A stretch of 64,000 nt of DNA. It comes from Gammaproteobacteria bacterium (GTDB lineage: Bacteria > Pseudomonadota > Gammaproteobacteria > SZUA-140). This document shows positions 60,371-64,000 of this stretch, in pieces. The translations under genes were made by a program, and so were the position numbers. Within the stretch, counting starts at the first letter, position 1; each line of letters starts with the position of its first letter. Where the stretch lies: NCBI GenBank assembly GCA_020847075.1, contig JADLCS010000062.1, positions 16,450 to 80,449 of the forward strand, read 5' to 3'. A model generated the notes under the pieces. That model was not told where the DNA came from. It ran no database searches and saw only the letters and a program-made list of their open reading frames with translations.

Positions 60371-61408
60371 ATGAACGACGCCACCTATCAGCGCATCGAC
60401 GAGCTCACGCGGCATGTCCTCGACGGCGGCGAAGTCGGCGCGGACGACGGCCGCTGGCTGATCCGGCTCGAAGACGACTATCTCTCCTGGCTGATGGCCG
60501 GGGCCGACCGTATCCGCCGCAGGTTCCGCGGCGAGGCCGTCGAGATCTGCGCGATCTCGAATGTGCGCTCGGGCAACTGCTCCGAAAACTGCAGCTTCTG
60601 CGCCCAGAGCGGCCATTATCGCACCAGCGCGCCGAAATACGACTACATCACCAGCGAACAGTTGACCGCCCAGGCGCAGCGCGCCCGCGCGTGGGGGGCG
60701 AGCGACTTCGGCGTGGTCTCCAAGGGCTGGGGCGTGCGCTCCGCGCGGGAGCGCGGACAACTGGCGGAATATTTCTCCACCCTGCGCGAGACCAGCGACA
60801 TCGGCCGCTGCGCCAGTCTCGGCGTGCTGGACGAGCAGACCGCGCGCGAGCTCAAGGCGATGGGCATGGAGAATTATCATCACAATCTGGAGACCGCCGA
60901 GAGCCATTTTCATCGCGTCTGCACCACCCACACTTACCAGGAAAACATCGACACGGTGCGCCATGCGGTGAACGCCGGGCTGCGGGTATGCTCCGGCGGC
61001 ATCCTCGGCATGGGCGAGAGCCTCGATCAACGCATCGAGCTCGCGCTGAGCCTGCGCGAGCTCGGCGTGGAATCGGTGCCGCTCAACTTCCTGTCGCCGC
61101 AGGAAGGGACTCCGTTCGGCCAGCTCGAACCGCTGTCGCCGCTGGAGATCCTCAACAGCATCGCCGTGTTCCGCTATCTGCTGCCGCGGGCGGAGATCCG
61201 CATCGCGGGCGGGCGCCAGTTCCTGCGCGACCTGCAGGCCATGATCTTCATGGCTGGCGCCTCCGGCATCATGATCGGCGACTACCTGACCACCCAGGGC
61301 CGCCGGGTGGAGGACGACCTGCAGATGCTGCGCGACCTGCGCCTCTCGCCGCGGGAGGACACCCAGCAGCGCCGCCAGACCGTCGCGCCCGACGCCATGA
61401 CCGCCTGA
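60371..61408 (+). CDS. bioB: Biotin synthase BioB
   Basis: A 345-residue radical-SAM enzyme that inserts sulfur into dethiobiotin. The SAM cluster motif is CSENCSFC (CxxxCxxC), followed by [19 protein letters not shown] and the [2Fe-2S] ligand region with SGGILGMGE and IRIAGGRQ are all present. ATG 60371 follows AAGGAG at somewhat long spacing with a second GAGGA closer. It begins the bioB-bioF-bioH-bioC run. Confidence 0.97.
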   Translation: MNDATYQRIDELTRHVLDGGEVGADDGRWLIRLEDDYLSWLMAGADRIRRRFRGEAVEICAISNVRSGNCSENCSFCAQSGHYRTSAPKYDYITSEQLTAQAQRARAWGASDFGVVSKGWGVRSARERGQLAEYFSTLRETSDIGRCASLGVLDEQTARELKAMGMENYHHNLETAESHFHRVCTTHTYQENIDTVRHAVNAGLRVCSGGILGMGESLDQRIELALSLRELGVESVPLNFLSPQEGTPFGQLEPLSPLEILNSIAVFRYLLPRAEIRIAGGRQFLRDLQAMIFMAGASGIMIGDYLTTQGRRVEDDLQMLRDLRLSPREDTQQRRQTVAPDAMTA

Positions 61409-61415
61409 TCGACCC

Positions 61416-62582
61416 ATGATCGACCTCGAGGGCCGTTTGCGGCAGCGACGGCTCGACCGGCTGTATCGCAGCCGCCCGGTCCTCGACGGACCGCAGGCGG
61501 CCGAGATCGTCGTCGATGGACAGCGCTGCGTCGCCTTCTGCAGCAACGACTATCTCGGCCTGGCCAATCATCCGGCGGTCGTCGCCGCGCTCGCGCGCGG
61601 CGCGGAACGCTACGGCGCCGGCAGCGGCGCCTCGCATCTGATCTGCGGCCACAGCCGCGCCCACCACGAACTGGAGGAACGGCTCGCGGCCTTCACCGGG
61701 CGCCCGCGCGCACTGCTGTTCTCGACCGGCTACATGGCCAACCTCGGGGCGCTGGGCGCGCTGGCGCAGCGCGGCGACCGCGTCTACGCCGACCGTCTCA
61801 GCCACGCCTCGCTGCTCGACGCGGCGCGGCTCGCCGGCGCGCGCCTGCACCGCTATCCGCACAACGACGCGGCGCAACTGCACTCCCGGCTGCGGGACGG
61901 CGACGCGGACGGACAGCGCTTCATCGTCACCGACGGCGTGTTCAGCATGGACGGCGATCTCGCCCCGCTCGACCGCCTCGTTGCGCTGGCGCGGGAACAG
62001 CGGGCCTGGCTCATGGTCGACGACGCCCACGGCCTCGGCGTGATCGGGCCGGGCGGCACCGGTACACTCGGACACTACGGTCTCGGCGTCGACGACGTAC
62101 CCATCCTGGTCGGCACGCTCGGCAAGGCCTTCGGCGGCGCCGGCGCCTTCGTCGCCGGCAGCGAGGCGCTGATCGAGACGCTGATCCAGTTCGCGCGCCC
62201 CTATATCTACACTACCGCGCTGCCGCCCGCGGTCGCCTGCGCGGTCTCCGCCGCGCTCGAGCTGGCGCGGACAGAGGGCTGGCGCCGCGAGAAGCTCGCC
62301 GCACTGGTCGAACGCTTCCAGCGCGGCGCGCGCCAGCTCGGGCTCGCCGTCCCGGCGCCGGAGACGGCCCCCGCCGTTCCGATCGTCCCGCTGATCGTCG
62401 GCGGATCGGACGCGGCGCTCGCCGCGGCGGACGCACTGCGCAAACGCGGCATCCTCATCGGCGCGATCCGGCCGCCGACCGTCCCGCCCGGCAGCGCGCG
62501 CCTGCGCATCACCTTCAGCGCCGGTCACACGGAGGAACAGGTCGATCGCCTGCTCGAGGCGCTGGCGGAGATCCTGTGCTGA
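61416..62582 (+). CDS. bioF: 8-amino-7-oxononanoate synthase BioF
   Basis: A 388-residue PLP-dependent alpha-oxoamine synthase that condenses pimeloyl-ACP with alanine. Landmarks are [31 protein letters not shown], the aspartate in [13 protein letters not shown] and the PLP lysine in [14 protein letters not shown]. It follows bioB by 7 bp and overlaps bioH by seven bases. Confidence 0.97.
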   Translation: MIDLEGRLRQRRLDRLYRSRPVLDGPQAAEIVVDGQRCVAFCSNDYLGLANHPAVVAALARGAERYGAGSGASHLICGHSRAHHELEERLAAFTGRPRALLFSTGYMANLGALGALAQRGDRVYADRLSHASLLDAARLAGARLHRYPHNDAAQLHSRLRDGDADGQRFIVTDGVFSMDGDLAPLDRLVALAREQRAWLMVDDAHGLGVIGPGGTGTLGHYGLGVDDVPILVGTLGKAFGGAGAFVAGSEALIETLIQFARPYIYTTALPPAVACAVSAALELARTEGWRREKLAALVERFQRGARQLGLAVPAPETAPAVPIVPLIVGGSDAALAAADALRKRGILIGAIRPPTVPPGSARLRITFSAGHTEEQVDRLLEALAEILC

Positions 62583-63349
62583 TCCATGCCGAGACCGTCG
62601 GCGCGGGACCGGCCTGCGTCCTTCTGCACGGCTGGGGCCTGCACGGCGGCGTGTGGGAGGATGTAGCGCGGGATCTGGCCACGGATCATCGGGTCACCCG
62701 GGTCGACCTGCCAGGGCACGGCCGCAGCGCGCCGCCCGTGGACGGCGCTACGCTGGAGGACTTCGCGGCCGCCGTGGCCGGGGCGCTGCCGCCGCGCTGC
62801 GACCTCATCGGCTGGTCCTTGGGCGGCATGGTGGCCCTGCGGCTCGCCGCCGATCACCCCGATCGCGTCGGACGGCTGATCCTCGTCGCGGCGACGCCGC
62901 AGTTCGTCGTCCGGCCGGGATGGAAACACGCACTGGCACCGGAGGTGCTGGACGGCTTCGCCGCCCGCCTGCGCGCCGACCCGGCCGGCACCGTGCGACA
63001 GTTTCTGGCCCTGCAGGTGCTGGGCAGCGAACAGGAACGCCCTGCGCTGGCCCGGTTGCGCGCCCTGCTGTCCGCGGCGCCGGCGCCGCATCCGGCCGCG
63101 CTCGACGCCGGGCTCGCCATCCTGCGCGGGACCTCGCTGCTGCCGCTGCTCGACCGGATCGTCCCACCCGTCACACTGATCCACGGCCGGCGCGACACCC
63201 TGATCCCGTGGACCGCGGCCCGGGCCATGCAGGAACGCCTGCCCCAGGCCCGGCTGCATTTGCTGCCGGGCGCGGCGCACGCGCCGTTCCTGTCGCACGC
63301 GGAGGAATTCCTGCGCCTGACCCGGGAGGCGCTCCATGGCCACGGATGA
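62576..63349 (+). CDS. bioH: Pimeloyl-ACP methyl ester carboxylesterase BioH
   Basis: A 257-residue alpha/beta hydrolase that removes the methyl group from pimeloyl-ACP methyl ester. The oxyanion region [12 protein letters not shown], nucleophile elbow [10 protein letters not shown], acid in [12 protein letters not shown] and final histidine in [14 protein letters not shown] are visible. It starts with GTG at 62576, inside the end of bioF. The product is consumed by BioF, so coupling of the two genes makes sense. Confidence 0.95.
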   Translation: MLIHAETVGAGPACVLLHGWGLHGGVWEDVARDLATDHRVTRVDLPGHGRSAPPVDGATLEDFAAAVAGALPPRCDLIGWSLGGMVALRLAADHPDRVGRLILVAATPQFVVRPGWKHALAPEVLDGFAARLRADPAGTVRQFLALQVLGSEQERPALARLRALLSAAPAPHPAALDAGLAILRGTSLLPLLDRIVPPVTLIHGRRDTLIPWTAARAMQERLPQARLHLLPGAAHAPFLSHAEEFLRLTREALHGHG

Positions 63350-63635
63350 CGGGTCGACTTCGTCATTCCTGGCGAAGCGCCGCGAAAACGCGGAATCCCG
63401 CGGTTTCGATTCAGCGGATCTCCGGATTCCCGCCCGCGCCTTCGCGGGGCACGCTCTGATTCCGCGGAAATGACGACATACTTCACCGACCCGACGGCCA
63501 TGTTGGGCTTCGCGTCGCTCAGCCCAACCTACAGCGCCACGAGTTTTGGTGTTTTTGGTTTTTTTACTCAGTCCTCAGTCCTTAGTCCTCAGCCCTGTCT
63601 TCACCCGTATCCAAGCGTCCCCGCGAGTAGATCCC
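63350..63635. repeat. Repeat-filled gap between bioH and bioC
   Basis: About 285 bp interrupting the biotin operon. It contains a CGTCATTCC ... GGAAATGACGAC dyad (63364-63475), a TTGGGCTTCG/CTCAGCCCAACCTAC repeat (63502-63532) also found at 38065, and a right-hand copy of the AGTCCTN heptamer array (63566-63594). No gene is seen. Confidence 0.7.
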
Positions 63636-64000
63636 ATGAATTCCGATATTGACGGCTTCCACGTCGACAAGGCGCGGGTGCGCGCCGCCTTCGATCGCTC
63701 GGCGCCGGAGTACGACGAGGTCGCCGTGCTGCAACACGAGGTCGGACGGCGCCTGCTCGATCGCCTGGCGCTGACACGGCTGGCGCCGTCCGTCGCGTTC
63801 GACGTCGGCGCCGGCACCGGACGACTCAGTGCGGCCCTCGGCCGCCGCTACGGCGCGGCGCGCGTGATCTCGTTCGATCTCTCCCCGCGCATGCTGCAAC
63901 GGGCGCGCGGCCGCGCCGGACCGCTCAGGCGCCTGCGCCGCCGCTGCGGCTTCGTATGCGCAGACGCGGAACACCTGCCCTGCGCCGACGCGAGCGCGGA
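63636..64000 (+). CDS. bioC: Malonyl-ACP O-methyltransferase BioC (partial, runs off the window)
   Basis: An open frame from ATG 63636 to the end of the window, about 121 residues. It begins MNSDIDGFHVDKARVRAAFD, where the DKxxVRxxFDRSAPEYDEVA start is typical of BioC, and contains the SAM-binding motif AFDVGAGTGRLSAALG, then SFDLSPRMLQRAR. BioC methylates malonyl-ACP to start pimelate synthesis, the partner activity of BioH. The C-terminus is outside the window. Confidence 0.93.
   Translation, partial: MNSDIDGFHVDKARVRAAFDRSAPEYDEVAVLQHEVGRRLLDRLALTRLAPSVAFDVGAGTGRLSAALGRRYGAARVISFDLSPRMLQRARGRAGPLRRLRRRCGFVCADAEHLPCADASA

Overview
The window looks like a chromosomal segment of a GC-rich gammaproteobacterium. 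Most of it is housekeeping DNA in the gene order familiar from Pseudomonas-type genomes: rpsT, murJ, ribF, ileS, lspA, ispH next to a minor-pilin operon; ispB, rplU, rpmA, obgE, proB; pilB, pilC, pilD, coaE, zapD, yacG, nudix; and bioB, bioF, bioH, bioC. No genus is assigned, because nothing in the sequence fixes one.

Layout. 0-5 kb holds a TonB C-terminus, a cobalamin salvage set (PduO-type adenosyltransferase, BtuF-like binding protein, CobC-type phosphatase), ampE/ampD and a PilZ protein. 5-7.4 kb holds a small lipoprotein, a CPA antiporter, tRNA-Thr(CGU) and a Fur-family regulator without CxxC motifs. 7.6-20.3 kb is accessory. It contains two proteins sharing a C-terminal domain, one behind a perfect CRP-type palindrome; a 57-residue unannotated peptide gene with a canonical sigma-54 promoter, a strong ribosome binding site and a terminator; a diheme cytochrome c peroxidase behind a near-consensus Fur box; and a 2435-residue Sec-exported PKD/TSP3/NHL/RHS giant followed by an overlapping small membrane protein, which reads as a polymorphic toxin/immunity pair. 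20.3-28.7 kb carries thiO and the minor pilin operon fimT-pilV-pilW-pilX-pilY1-pilY2-pilE, in which fimT has a TGA at codon 2. 28.9-41.4 kb is housekeeping, ending in tRNA-Pro(CGG). 41.4-45.3 kb is one operon: cytochrome b561, SHP-like cytochrome, diheme cytochrome, PepSY protein, response regulator and histidine kinase. An aquaporin pseudogene and a tiny Tat-exported protein follow. 46.7-55 kb holds pilS, pilR, pilA (sigma-54 promoter), pilB, pilC and pilD. 55-64 kb holds coaE, zapD, yacG, a Nudix/ThiE fusion, an outer-membrane protein, comF and the biotin operon, cut at bioC by the window end.

Type IV pili are the main shared theme. PilS/PilR sit directly upstream of the sigma-54-dependent pilA. 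The assembly ATPase, platform protein and prepilin peptidase follow pilA, and the minor pilins and PilY1 are about 22 kb away. CRP/Vfr-like palindromes occur before pilA and before pilB. The orphan peptide at 10.0-10.2 kb has a sigma-54 promoter closely resembling that of pilA, so the same activator class may drive it.

The intergenic DNA is rich in repeats: at least ten copies or half-copies of a 24-bp palindrome starting GGGGACAGATTT, GTC/ACC-type REP pairs, and an unusual element whose ends are four tandem heptamers AGTCCTN in inverted orientation. Some repeats form the first or last codons of essential genes (lspA, ispH).
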